Of a DNA stretch of 64,000 nucleotides, positions 22,683 to 31,690 are shown piece after piece (the stretch's first letter is position 1; each line of letters starts with the position of its first letter). The position numbers were made by a program, and so were the translations under genes. The stretch covers positions 1 to 64,000 of the forward strand of contig CAKRYR010000011.1 of the NCBI GenBank assembly GCA_934432595.1, given 5' to 3'. The notes below the pieces were generated by a model. That model was given only the letters and a program-made list of their open reading frames with translations, ran no database searches and was not told where the DNA came from. Source of the stretch: an uncultured Lachnospiraceae bacterium. Its GTDB lineage: Bacteria; Bacillota; Clostridia; Lachnospirales; Lachnospiraceae.

Positions 22683-23234
22683 ATGAACTATGCAGATATA
22701 AAACAATATGATGTAGCAAATGGACCTGGTGTTCGTGTTTCTCTTTTTGTAAGTGGATGTACACACCATTGTAAAAACTGTTTCAATAAAGTAGCATGGG
22801 ATTTTAATTATGGCAAACCTTTTACAGAAGAAACTATTAATACAATAATTAATTATTGTAAAGATGAATACGTAGAAGGCTTAACTATACTTGGTGGAGA
22901 ACCCTTTGAACCAATTAATCAAAAGGGAATACTTCCTCTAGTAAAAAGATTCAAAGAAACTTATCCAGAGAAATCCTTATGGGTATTTACAGGCTATGAT
23001 TTTGAAGAAGACTTACTAGATAAAATGTACAATAACTATCCAGAGACAAAACAATTATTATCTTACATTGATATAATTGTTGATGGAAAATTTATCGAAG
23101 ATCTAAAGAACAGTAATTTACGTTTCAAAGGTTCATCTAATCAACGTACAATTATGGTAAAAGAAACAATGAAAACAGGTAAACTTACTTTATGGGATGA
23201 TACAATTCATACAGAGTTCGATATAACAACTTAA
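22683..23234 (+). CDS. nrdG: Anaerobic ribonucleotide reductase activase
   Basis: A 183-residue radical SAM enzyme. The Cys motif CTHHCKNC (residues 26-33) holds the 4Fe-4S cluster, followed by GLTILGGEPFEP, which contacts SAM. It makes the glycyl radical on NrdD. AAAGGAG places the start at 22683; the frame is open upstream to 22647 without need. dut follows 57 bp downstream on the same strand. Confidence 0.95.
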   Translation: MNYADIKQYDVANGPGVRVSLFVSGCTHHCKNCFNKVAWDFNYGKPFTEETINTIINYCKDEYVEGLTILGGEPFEPINQKGILPLVKRFKETYPEKSLWVFTGYDFEEDLLDKMYNNYPETKQLLSYIDIIVDGKFIEDLKNSNLRFKGSSNQRTIMVKETMKTGKLTLWDDTIHTEFDITT

Positions 23235-23291
23235 TAACTTATGAATCTAGGATTTATAAGTTAAATTACATTATTTGGAGGTTTATATTAC

Positions 23292-23738
23292 ATGATATCA
23301 GAAACTATTAATATAAAAAAATTAGATGACAAGGCTGTTATTCCAACTTATGGTTCAGAATTCTCAGCTGGTGCAGATTTATATGCGCTTTTAGACGCAC
23401 CAATTAGCTTTGAGCCGGGCGAAACAATACTTATCCATACTGGAATAGCTATGGAGATTCCTATTGGCTATGCAGGCCTAATATATGCACGTAGTGGACT
23501 TGCCTCAAAGAAGGGTCTAGCTCCTGCCAACAAAGTCGGTGTAGTAGATGCTGATTATAGAGGTGAAATTATGGTTGCACTACATAACCATAATACAGTT
23601 CCGGTAAGTATAGAACCAGGTGAAAGAATAGCGCAACTTGTAATAACGCCTTTCTTAAAAGGAATATTTAACCCAGTTGATGAATTATCAGAGACAGTAC
23701 GCGGCAAAGGTGGATTTGGTTCAACTGGTAAACTATAG
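23292..23738 (+). CDS. dut: dUTP diphosphatase
   Basis: A 148-residue trimeric-type dUTPase. Motifs in order: SAGADLYA, ARSGLASKKG, KVGVVDADYRGEI, PGERIAQLVI and the C-terminal GKGGFGSTG. It hydrolyses dUTP to dUMP, which keeps uracil out of DNA and feeds dTMP synthesis, a fit with the nrdD/nrdG neighbours. TTTGGAGG lies before the start. Confidence 0.96.
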   Translation: MISETINIKKLDDKAVIPTYGSEFSAGADLYALLDAPISFEPGETILIHTGIAMEIPIGYAGLIYARSGLASKKGLAPANKVGVVDADYRGEIMVALHNHNTVPVSIEPGERIAQLVITPFLKGIFNPVDELSETVRGKGGFGSTGKL

Positions 23739-23808
23739 AAAGCATAATTAATGCCTAATATTATAGAACCTAGGAAATACAACATAATCTTCTATTAAAT
23801 TTTAAAAA

Positions 23809-23839
23809 ATACTAGCTAGGTCTAAAGCTTAGCTAGTAT
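23809..23839. terminator. Bidirectional terminator between dut and the M16 gene
   Basis: ATACTAGCTA and TAGCTAGTAT pair over 10 bp, with CTTTTTT on the plus strand and A/T-rich flanks on the minus strand. The right arm overlaps the last codons of the M16 gene. Confidence 0.75.
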
Positions 23840-25090
23840 CTTTTTTACATCCTTAACTTTTATATCTGATTTATTTACCTTAATAGACACTACCAGATTA
23901 TCCAATTGAAATATCTCATTAGCCAATCGTGTTATATCATCGCATGTTACCTTCTTATATAACTCTTTTCTACTGTTAATATCTAAAAAGTCTTGTTCTA
24001 ATATGTGTCCTTCATATCCCATAATCCAATTTAATTTCTCTGGTTCATCCAAGTCCATATCTCCATTATCAACATAATTAGGTTTAACAAATTGTAGTTC
24101 TTCGCCAACCCCTTTTTTCAATCTCTTAAGTAATTTAACAACTCTGTCTATAGATTTAAGTAAATTCTTCTCATCAATCTCATATGAAAAATACATATTT
24201 CCTATATTACTATACTGTTCAATTGCTGAAGAATAACTATATACATATCCCGTCTTTTCAGATAATTCCTCATGTATTTTCGAACACTCTCCATCAAACA
24301 ATATATCATATAATAAGTCTATATGAGACTTAGATATTGTCTCTGCATCATAATCAAAGGAATATCTTATACTACAATAATCTCCCTTCTTTATCTTAAC
24401 CTTACCATTTCTATGATAAAAACTCTCTGGAACAGGAGCTCTATTATCTTTTATTTGTTCTTCTTCTCTTAACTTATATTTTCCAACTTTATCTGAAAGC
24501 TCAGCAATATTATCATCATTTATAGCACCTGTTACATATATAAATATATTATTAGCCGTCAATATCTCCTTAGCGTACTCTCTCACTCTCTCCATAGTGA
24601 TATTAGAAAGTGTAGATTTCTTACCTGCTATAGACTTCTCTAGACAAGTATCCTTCCATACCATCTTCTGAGCCATATAATCTATAGACTTCTTCTCATC
24701 ATCTTCCCTTATCTCCGATTTAATACGTTTACACTCAATATTATATTCTTCTTTTGAGATATCTATATCATCAAAAACTTTGGATATAATATCTGCACAT
24801 TCTGAGAAATGTTCCTTGGCTGCAATTATCTTTATTTCAACAAATTCCTTAAAGGTACATCCATTAAAATATGCTCCCATCTTATCTAGCCTTTGTTTCA
24901 TTTCTCCACCAAGTACTCTATTAATATTTCTAAAAATCATATGCTCCCAACAATGTGTTATACCTATCTCATTGTTAGCCTCATATAAAATCCCTGCCTT
25001 AACATATAATGTAAGGCAAAATCTATGTAATGCCTCATTTTCATAATAAAAAATAGGCACATTATTATCTGCTATTACCTTTTTTTCCAC
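23822..25090 (-). CDS. M16 family zinc metallopeptidase
   Basis: A 422-residue protein. Residues 46-50 are HCWEH, the inverted HxxEH zinc motif of M16 peptidases, and a downstream acidic cluster (about 120-135) can supply the third ligand. The C-terminal half is the non-catalytic M16 repeat. No signal peptide is visible, so it probably works inside the cell on small peptides. The family's physiological substrate is unclear. It converges with dut. Confidence 0.88.
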   Translation of the reverse strand: MEKKVIADNNVPIFYYENEALHRFCLTLYVKAGILYEANNEIGITHCWEHMIFRNINRVLGGEMKQRLDKMGAYFNGCTFKEFVEIKIIAAKEHFSECADIISKVFDDIDISKEEYNIECKRIKSEIREDDEKKSIDYMAQKMVWKDTCLEKSIAGKKSTLSNITMERVREYAKEILTANNIFIYVTGAINDDNIAELSDKVGKYKLREEEQIKDNRAPVPESFYHRNGKVKIKKGDYCSIRYSFDYDAETISKSHIDLLYDILFDGECSKIHEELSEKTGYVYSYSSAIEQYSNIGNMYFSYEIDEKNLLKSIDRVVKLLKRLKKGVGEELQFVKPNYVDNGDMDLDEPEKLNWIMGYEGHILEQDFLDINSRKELYKKVTCDDITRLANEIFQLDNLVVSIKVNKSDIKVKDVKKILAKL

Positions 25091-25296
25091 GAAAATACTC
25101 CTTTTCTTTCGATAAAAACCCTAAAATCATATATATATTGGAATATTATACCTTATTTTTCCATATAACACAACTAATTTACTATTTCATTTTTAATGAT
25201 AAATGACGATTCCATAGATAGTGTATTATTTATACAAAATGCACAATTATTAATGGATTTTATTTACAATTTTTAGTGGAAACTAACTGTAAAATG

Positions 25297-25325
25297 TTGC
25301 ATATATCTTCCATTTATGATAAAAT
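25297..25325 (+). promoter_or_regulatory. Promoter for the Dabb/zinc-ribbon gene
   Basis: TTGCAT (25297-25302), a 17-bp spacer ending in TGA, and TAAAAT (25320-25325) lie 45 bp before the likely start. Confidence 0.5.
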
Positions 25326-25369
25326 AATAATATGCTATAAAATAATTGATGGGGAAGGCTGTGTGGGGA

Positions 25370-27037
25370 ATGGTTAAACGTATTGTTTTATGGAAAATAA
25401 AAGACGATCAGAATAAACAGGCTAACCTAAACCTATTGAGGGAAGGATTACTTAGCTTAAATAATAAAATAAACGACATGATATCTCTAGAAGTGGGTCT
25501 TAATTACAGTGCTTCAGACTTCGATATCGTTTTTATTGTTGCGTTTAATGAGCCTTTTATGTTAAAACAATTCCAATGCCATCCAGAATGCGTTAAAGTA
25601 TTCCAGCTTGCCGAATCAGTTTCTATAAATATGGTTTCTTGTGATTATATGGCTGATGTTATAAATAATACTTCTTCAAGTATGCCTAACACTATGCCAG
25701 TTGCAAATAATGCTAATAAAGCATTTTCTAATCCAAATTCAGTATTTAACAATAATAATAACAGTATAAATAACGCCAAGAGAGATACATTAGCTACTTC
25801 TGCTAACACTAATGACTCAGCATTTTCTCTACCTTATGGCGGCAATAAAAATGCTGAAAACGCACCTATTGGATTTAACCAAAATCAGGCTCCAAATCAA
25901 GGTGCTTATAATGGATTTGGCAATATGTCACAATCAAAAAATGGTGGAGTAAACTTTACTGTTTCAGAGGATGTAAGTCAAATTAAATTCTCAAAGAACC
26001 AAGATAATGGATTTGGTAATTCACAAAACAGTGAAGCTTGGAAATGTACTAAGTGTGGAAAAACTAACTCTGCCTTCATAAATATGTGTAGCTGTGGAAA
26101 AAGAAGACCAATGGATAATATGCCTGCTATATCTGGCATGAATCCAAATAATATAGATAAACGTATATTACAATCACCACAAGACTCAATGATGTTAAAT
26201 ACAGGCATTGTTCCAAAGATGCCATCTAATAATCCTATGGGAACAAATAATCCTATGAATAATGGCTCTATGAACAACGGATCTATGTTTAATTCACCTA
26301 TGGGGAACAGTCCTATGGGTAAAAATCCTATGAATAATAGTTCAATGAATAATAATAACAGTGGAACATGGACTTGTCCATCCTGTGGTAAATCAAACAA
26401 TAATATGATGAAAATATGTATATGCGGACATCGCAAAGTTGAAGGTAACTCAAGTGTCGGAATTCCCGCATATAATGGACCAAATAATAATGCTAATGAT
26501 AACCATCAAAACATTAATTTGAATAAGCCTATGATGATGTCAATGTCAAAAAATTTAGGTGCTAGTAATGTAAACTCACCTAATAATAATGACTTTTTCA
26601 ATAGTTTTGGAAATGGTAATAATAGCAAGAATAACGGTGGTAACAATTCAATGAATAGAGGACCTATGGGTAATCCACCAATTGGTAATTCTCCTATAAA
26701 TAATCGACCAATGGGTAATCCACCAATGGGTAATTCTCCTATAAATAATCGACCAAATATGATGGGAGGCGGCAACAATCGTCCTACCCCACCACCAAAT
26801 GGAATGAATATGCAGCCAAACAACATGGGGAATCCTATGATAAATAACAGAATGGGTAATCCACCTTTTGGCGGTGGAAATAGACCTACACCATCTCCAA
26901 ATAATAAAAATATGTCAGGAAGCTTACCTCCTGACTCTTGGAAATGTCCTCGCTGTGGAAAAGTATTAGGAAACTTCGTAGGACAATGTATATGTGGACA
27001 GAGAAAACCCTCAAGAACAAATATGCATTTTAATTAA
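25370..27037 (+). CDS. Dabb domain fused to three zinc ribbons in an Asn/Met/Pro-rich protein
   Basis: A 555-residue protein. Residues 1-100 (MVKRIVLWKIKDDQNKQANL, then SLEVGLNYSASDFDIVFIVA and QCHPECVKVFQL) match the dimeric A/B-barrel Dabb fold. Three zinc modules of the form W-x-C-x-x-C-G-K...C-x-C-G follow at about 225, 340 and 525, separated by long Asn/Met/Pro/Gly-rich linkers with repeats such as MGNPPMGNSPINN. The start at 25370 puts the Dabb fold at the N-terminus, as usual. The zinc modules resemble RanBP2-type ribbons that bind RNA or ubiquitin-like partners. I know of no described protein with this architecture. Confidence 0.75.
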   Translation: MVKRIVLWKIKDDQNKQANLNLLREGLLSLNNKINDMISLEVGLNYSASDFDIVFIVAFNEPFMLKQFQCHPECVKVFQLAESVSINMVSCDYMADVINNTSSSMPNTMPVANNANKAFSNPNSVFNNNNNSINNAKRDTLATSANTNDSAFSLPYGGNKNAENAPIGFNQNQAPNQGAYNGFGNMSQSKNGGVNFTVSEDVSQIKFSKNQDNGFGNSQNSEAWKCTKCGKTNSAFINMCSCGKRRPMDNMPAISGMNPNNIDKRILQSPQDSMMLNTGIVPKMPSNNPMGTNNPMNNGSMNNGSMFNSPMGNSPMGKNPMNNSSMNNNNSGTWTCPSCGKSNNNMMKICICGHRKVEGNSSVGIPAYNGPNNNANDNHQNINLNKPMMMSMSKNLGASNVNSPNNNDFFNSFGNGNNSKNNGGNNSMNRGPMGNPPIGNSPINNRPMGNPPMGNSPINNRPNMMGGGNNRPTPPPNGMNMQPNNMGNPMINNRMGNPPFGGGNRPTPSPNNKNMSGSLPPDSWKCPRCGKVLGNFVGQCICGQRKPSRTNMHFN

Positions 27038-27041
27038 ATAG

Positions 27042-27070
27042 AGATAGCTAGTAATCCATACTAGCTATCT
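27042..27070. terminator. Bidirectional terminator
   Basis: AGATAGCTAGTA, a 5-base loop and TACTAGCTATCT form a perfect 12-bp stem between two convergent genes, followed by TATTTTTATT on the plus strand. Confidence 0.85.
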
Positions 27071-27075
27071 TATTT

Positions 27076-28551
27076 TTATTCATCTAACTTAATTTCTTCC
27101 ATCTTCTGTTGCTTAATATCTGCATTAAATGCTACAACCTTATCATCATCTAACACTATGTCTTCTATCGCCATTTCTGGAATTGTAATTTCTAATTCTT
27201 GATTATCCTCAACTGTCTTCTCTTCAACTACCTCTTCAACTGGCTTTTCTTCTGTCTTCTCTTCAACTACTTCTTCCACTGGCTTTTCCTCTGGCTTCTC
27301 TTCGACTGCTAGAGCCTCCTCAGCCTTCTTACTCTCAGCTTCTTTCTTTGCTAACTCCATAGCCGCTCTTAATTCAGCTTCCTTCTCTGCCTTAGACTTA
27401 CGACCTCTCTTCTTTCTAACAGGTGCTGCCTCTACTGACTCATCTTTATTTTCTCCTGCAGTCTCTGCCTTAGCTTCCTCTTCCGATTTCTTAGTCTTAG
27501 TCGCTCTCTTTCTGGTAGTCTTCTTAGCAGGTTTCTCCTCTGCTACAGTCTGTACTGCATCAACCTTCTTTTCAAGCTGTTCTAAACAATCCTTCAACAC
27601 ATCTATCTGTGCTTTTGACAATACTCTCTCATTTTCCATTAAATCTTTAATATTAAGTGCCAAAGCATCTACACCATCATTAAATCTATTTAATATACCA
27701 TTCATAGTCTCTAATTGTATTGAAAGTTCATTATATTTTTCACTCTGTCTTACTACAGTATTGTTAAGATTATCAGAAACTATTTCCATAAAATTCTCAG
27801 ATATTTTCTCTGTATTTTGCATTTGAAGCTGTTGTAAATATAAAATATTATTTGCCATATCATTCTTAGCACAAGGAACGACAAATTTATAAAAATCACT
27901 TATAAATAAACTACACTCGCATCTCATATTAGCTAAAATATTCTTATATATAAGCAAAAACATACCTGATAAGAAACATGTATATCCTAAAATAATTAAT
28001 GCTGGTTCAATACAAGCATCTAATAGACTATGCACATCATATGACATGTAATTTGTTGAAAATAATAATGAAAACAGTATACCCACAATACCTATAATGC
28101 ATATAACTTTAGGCATGCTATCAAGTAAAGTCTTCCTTACCTTTACAAACAAATTATCTTCATTAATATAGTCTTTAATATCTGCCTGACAATATATAGA
28201 GCCCTCATCTTCTAATCTGCTCATTTCCTTCTTAAAATTATTTAATTCACTATCTAATATTGAATTCTTAAATGCGAACTGCTCTCCAGATAAAGCTTCC
28301 CAGACATACTCCGGATCTTGTACATGCAAGTTTAATATTTTCTTTCTTACTTTCTTAAAAGCTCCTGTCATATCTGATATTTTATTTAATCCTGAAAAGC
28401 ACATAACTAAAATTACTAGAGAAATAATAGTTAGCACTGCTAAAGAAATCAATGTTGTAATATTATGACTAGCTGTATATACAACACCAAGATACATACT
28501 ACTAATACTAATAAACATTACCATATTAGTAAAAACTGTTCCCTTTTTCAA
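27076..28551 (-). CDS. Four-pass membrane protein with coiled coil and basic, AT-hook-like tail
   Basis: A 491-residue protein. Membrane segments lie at about residues 8-27, 32-54, 147-168 and 184-208. A coiled coil follows at about 240-345. The cytoplasmic tail has basic clusters (KKTTRKRATKTKK, then RKKRGRKSKAEKE) like AT-hooks, and acidic repeats of E-E-K-P-V-E-E-V-V. The membrane layout recalls MotA/TolQ/ExbB-type or ZorA-type proteins with long tails, but I see no partner MotB/TolR-like gene. Function unknown. Confidence 0.7.
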   Translation of the reverse strand: MKKGTVFTNMVMFISISSMYLGVVYTASHNITTLISLAVLTIISLVILVMCFSGLNKISDMTGAFKKVRKKILNLHVQDPEYVWEALSGEQFAFKNSILDSELNNFKKEMSRLEDEGSIYCQADIKDYINEDNLFVKVRKTLLDSMPKVICIIGIVGILFSLLFSTNYMSYDVHSLLDACIEPALIILGYTCFLSGMFLLIYKNILANMRCECSLFISDFYKFVVPCAKNDMANNILYLQQLQMQNTEKISENFMEIVSDNLNNTVVRQSEKYNELSIQLETMNGILNRFNDGVDALALNIKDLMENERVLSKAQIDVLKDCLEQLEKKVDAVQTVAEEKPAKKTTRKRATKTKKSEEEAKAETAGENKDESVEAAPVRKKRGRKSKAEKEAELRAAMELAKKEAESKKAEEALAVEEKPEEKPVEEVVEEKTEEKPVEEVVEEKTVEDNQELEITIPEMAIEDIVLDDDKVVAFNADIKQQKMEEIKLDE

Positions 28552-28674
28552 AATAATCCTCTCCTCAATTAAACCTTAACCTGTTGTTTCTTAACTCACT
28601 AGACCTATTATAACATCATAATTCTTAACTCGCACTAACTTTATTAATATTTTAGATTTTTTATATTTTATTCA

Positions 28675-30192
28675 TTAATTATCCTCATCTGTGGAATCTG
28701 AAAATGTAATAATGAAAGCTGTATCTGTCATATCATTATTATATATTTTTCTTCTGTTATTGTCCTTTGTATCAGCATTTAAAGGACTATTATCAATATT
28801 ATCCACCCTAGTTGTACTTGATATATTATCAGTAGGCACATTGTTACTATTTGAAATAGAATTAACAGGCGCATTATTAACATTTGTATTAATAGGTTGC
28901 TTATTAATATTAGTATTCATAGGCTTATTGTTAACATTTGTATTAACAGGTTCCTTTTTATTATTTTGGCTATCCATCATACTATTAACGGATTTCCTTA
29001 AACTATTTTCATCAAAACTGTCATTATCATTACATTCCTTGCTACTTTTAAATATTTTAAATAAAATTACAATAACAATGATAGCAAGTAAAGCGATTAT
29101 AATTCCCCTACTCTGCTCGTCTAATTCTTTAAAAGACTTAGCTAAATAAGTCGGTATATGATCTTTTTCTCGTAATAAACCACTAAAGAATAGTCCTAAT
29201 CTATCTAATATATTATTACTATCTTCCTCTTCTACTTCCTCTTCTTGTATTGGAGTAATCTCTGTGCTGCCTTCCTCAACAATCTCACTTATCTTTACAT
29301 CATCTTTTTTATCAAAATCAGCACCTGATGTAGGATGCTTTGATGTAAATTCTTTTGCTAAAAATTGCTCATCCCTCTTATGCGAATCATCAAAAGATCT
29401 ACTTCCTTTTAAGAAATACTCATAGCTTACCTCTTTATTTGTCCCACTACCATTAAGATATACCGGGTCATCCCAAGTAACATCTACGTTATACCATACT
29501 CCACCTATTTTTACTATGTTCCAGCCATGAGGTCCTGTATCTTTTGAGCTAATCCCTGTACCAGTAATATATCTACTCTTTATACCTGCTTCAGCTAATA
29601 ACTTATAAAATAATAAGCTATATCCCTGACATGTAGACGAACCCTCTTTAATTGCACAATACGCATTCTCATTTTTCAAAGAAACATCATATTCAACATT
29701 CTCAACTATATAATCATGTAACACTTTTATTCTCTCATAAACACTATCAATATTTTCAATATTACATTTTTTTATTATATCTGCAACACGTAAATTAACA
29801 TACTGAAGCTCTCCTAATGACTCCCTCCAAGTAATATTAATAGTGAACTGAGCACTCGAACCTGAGCCATACTTCATTCCTGTCTTTATATAACTAATGT
29901 TATGGACCATATAATCAAAATCATCTGATGTTCTTACATCATCTAATGTTCCAATATAATTTAAAAATTCTTCATTTTTGAAACTTTGAAATATGCTCTT
30001 ATAATCTTTTCCATAATAATCAATAACTATTTTCTCTTTCCTTTCAAGCATATCCTTATATACAATTTGTCTAAACTCAGTTAAGTTCTTAGCCTTTTGG
30101 TCATCACCATCAGCATATACATTTTCACTCTTCAAAATGCATACGCTCATAATAAATACTATATAAAACATTAGCCACTTTAACTTCTTCAT
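28675..30192 (-). CDS. Membrane-anchored transglutaminase-like protein
   Basis: A 505-residue protein. MKKLKWLMFYIVFIMSVCIL is a signal. The transglutaminase-like core at about 165-275 has Cys in GSSTCQGYSLLFYK, His in GPHGWNIV and Asp in YNVDVTWDDP. A second membrane segment lies near 375-395 (IIIALLAIIVIVILFKIF), followed by an Asn/Thr/Pro-rich cytoplasmic tail with 'NTNINK/NTNVNN' repeats. It probably acts as a cell-surface protease or cross-linking enzyme. ATG 30192 lies just after the upstream stop, with GAGGTG before it. Confidence 0.8.
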   Translation of the reverse strand: MKKLKWLMFYIVFIMSVCILKSENVYADGDDQKAKNLTEFRQIVYKDMLERKEKIVIDYYGKDYKSIFQSFKNEEFLNYIGTLDDVRTSDDFDYMVHNISYIKTGMKYGSGSSAQFTINITWRESLGELQYVNLRVADIIKKCNIENIDSVYERIKVLHDYIVENVEYDVSLKNENAYCAIKEGSSTCQGYSLLFYKLLAEAGIKSRYITGTGISSKDTGPHGWNIVKIGGVWYNVDVTWDDPVYLNGSGTNKEVSYEYFLKGSRSFDDSHKRDEQFLAKEFTSKHPTSGADFDKKDDVKISEIVEEGSTEITPIQEEEVEEEDSNNILDRLGLFFSGLLREKDHIPTYLAKSFKELDEQSRGIIIALLAIIVIVILFKIFKSSKECNDNDSFDENSLRKSVNSMMDSQNNKKEPVNTNVNNKPMNTNINKQPINTNVNNAPVNSISNSNNVPTDNISSTTRVDNIDNSPLNADTKDNNRRKIYNNDMTDTAFIITFSDSTDEDN

Positions 30193-30196
30193 ATAA

Positions 30197-31597
30197 TTAT
30201 GACACCTCATTTGTCTCAACCGTCTGAGCCTGCTCCCTAATAGCCTGTGCTTGCTCACTAGTCACTATTTTATCATCTATATATTCTACAGCAATAACCT
30301 TGCCTTTATTCTCTTCTTCAATAATATCTTCATTTTCAATAAGTTCTTCAACTTCTACCGTAATTGCCTCTTCATTACTCTTATCCTCCACTACACCTGA
30401 CCTTATATTTAGTTTATATATTTCTTCAGTTGCTAACATAATCTTAACAACACTAGAATTATCTTGAGGATATATATAATACCTCTTATCATCTATTAGT
30501 AATTCTATAAAGGGTCCTTTTCCTTTATAATCAAATCCCAAATAACACGAATACATCTCGCTAGACGATTTGATTATTTCTTCTTCCTTCCCCCCACCAT
30601 TATATTTCAAAACAAATCCTTCACTATTATGCCACAAAATACCTGCCTCTGACAAGAGAACTTTATTTTGACTGTTCATTTCTTCAACGCGAACCTTACT
30701 TACCAAGCTATATTTTCCTGATATTATCTCTTCCCTAACACAATCCCTCTCATATTCAAACCAATCATGTATTCTAGTATATTCATTATCGTCAAGTATT
30801 GCCCTCATATCACCATAATCCGTCATAAACCACTGTTTACCACAAGAGGCACAATATATCTTATCTCCTTTAGACACAATCTTATTCTCTTCAAGACATT
30901 GAGGACATTTATATAATACCTTTTCCAAACCCATACATCTATTTTTATTACTTAATGGTATTCTCTGATTTCTCTGCCATGCATAATCATCATACCTAAA
31001 ATTATCCTCTATTCTTCTATGTAAATCATCTACACTGATTATCTCTATTTCATCCTTATTACATATTTGTATCAACTGGGATTGAATATTATTCCACGAC
31101 ACTGTATTATTCCACATAGGTTTATGTAAATAGCTACCTTGATTATTCAAGATTACAACTGGCACATTCAATTTTTTAAGCATACTAGCTAAATTATCAG
31201 ATAATATGCCTGTTGCCCCATCAATAGACATATTAACCTCAGGGTATAATACTACAATTTTATTTCTTTTAATAGCTTTCTTTATATCATTAAGCTTTAC
31301 ATCATCCTCACTATACCTATTATTGTACCATCCGCCCATATGGCAAATAAACCACCTATAATTATCTATATCTGCGTCATCACATATATTATAAATAGAC
31401 TGAGGAAATGTGATTCTCTGAGCAATAAAATAATCCATGATTGAACCATGGGTAGATAATATAACATATGGTGGTTTCAATTTTCCCATATTTATTTTTT
31501 CATATTTAAATTTACATTTTCTCGTTATAAAATAACTCTTTATCCATAATACAGGATTAAATATATTTATTCTAGGTACTTTGTTCTTCTTGTACAT
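30197..31597 (-). CDS. PlsC-like acyltransferase with zinc ribbon
   Basis: A 466-residue protein. The HX4D acyltransferase motif lies in ILSTHGSIMDYF (near residue 50), and the second motif is YPEVNMSIDG, a variant of FPEG. Near residue 230 a zinc ribbon occurs (YKCPQCLEENKIVSKGDKIY, then CASCGKQW). The C-terminal third is acidic with no known fold. It should move acyl chains onto glycerol phosphate or another lipid acceptor. AGGAGG precedes ATG 31597, and the transglutaminase-like gene follows at 5 bp. Confidence 0.78.
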   Translation of the reverse strand: MYKKNKVPRINIFNPVLWIKSYFITRKCKFKYEKINMGKLKPPYVILSTHGSIMDYFIAQRITFPQSIYNICDDADIDNYRWFICHMGGWYNNRYSEDDVKLNDIKKAIKRNKIVVLYPEVNMSIDGATGILSDNLASMLKKLNVPVVILNNQGSYLHKPMWNNTVSWNNIQSQLIQICNKDEIEIISVDDLHRRIEDNFRYDDYAWQRNQRIPLSNKNRCMGLEKVLYKCPQCLEENKIVSKGDKIYCASCGKQWFMTDYGDMRAILDDNEYTRIHDWFEYERDCVREEIISGKYSLVSKVRVEEMNSQNKVLLSEAGILWHNSEGFVLKYNGGGKEEEIIKSSSEMYSCYLGFDYKGKGPFIELLIDDKRYYIYPQDNSSVVKIMLATEEIYKLNIRSGVVEDKSNEEAITVEVEELIENEDIIEEENKGKVIAVEYIDDKIVTSEQAQAIREQAQTVETNEVS

Positions 31598-31617
31598 ATA
31601 TATCCTCCTGTTTAAAT

Positions 31618-31655
31618 AAGCACTATTTAATAACTTGCATCATTAAACAGTGCTT
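31618..31655 (-). terminator. Hairpin between pilT and the acyltransferase gene
   Basis: AAGCACT-a-TTTAAT pairs with ATTAAA-c-AGTGCTT around a 10-base loop; one mismatch. It lies 35 bp after the pilT stop codon. Confidence 0.6.
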
Positions 31656-31690
31656 TTATTCATCTAAAAATAATTCTTTAATCTTATATA

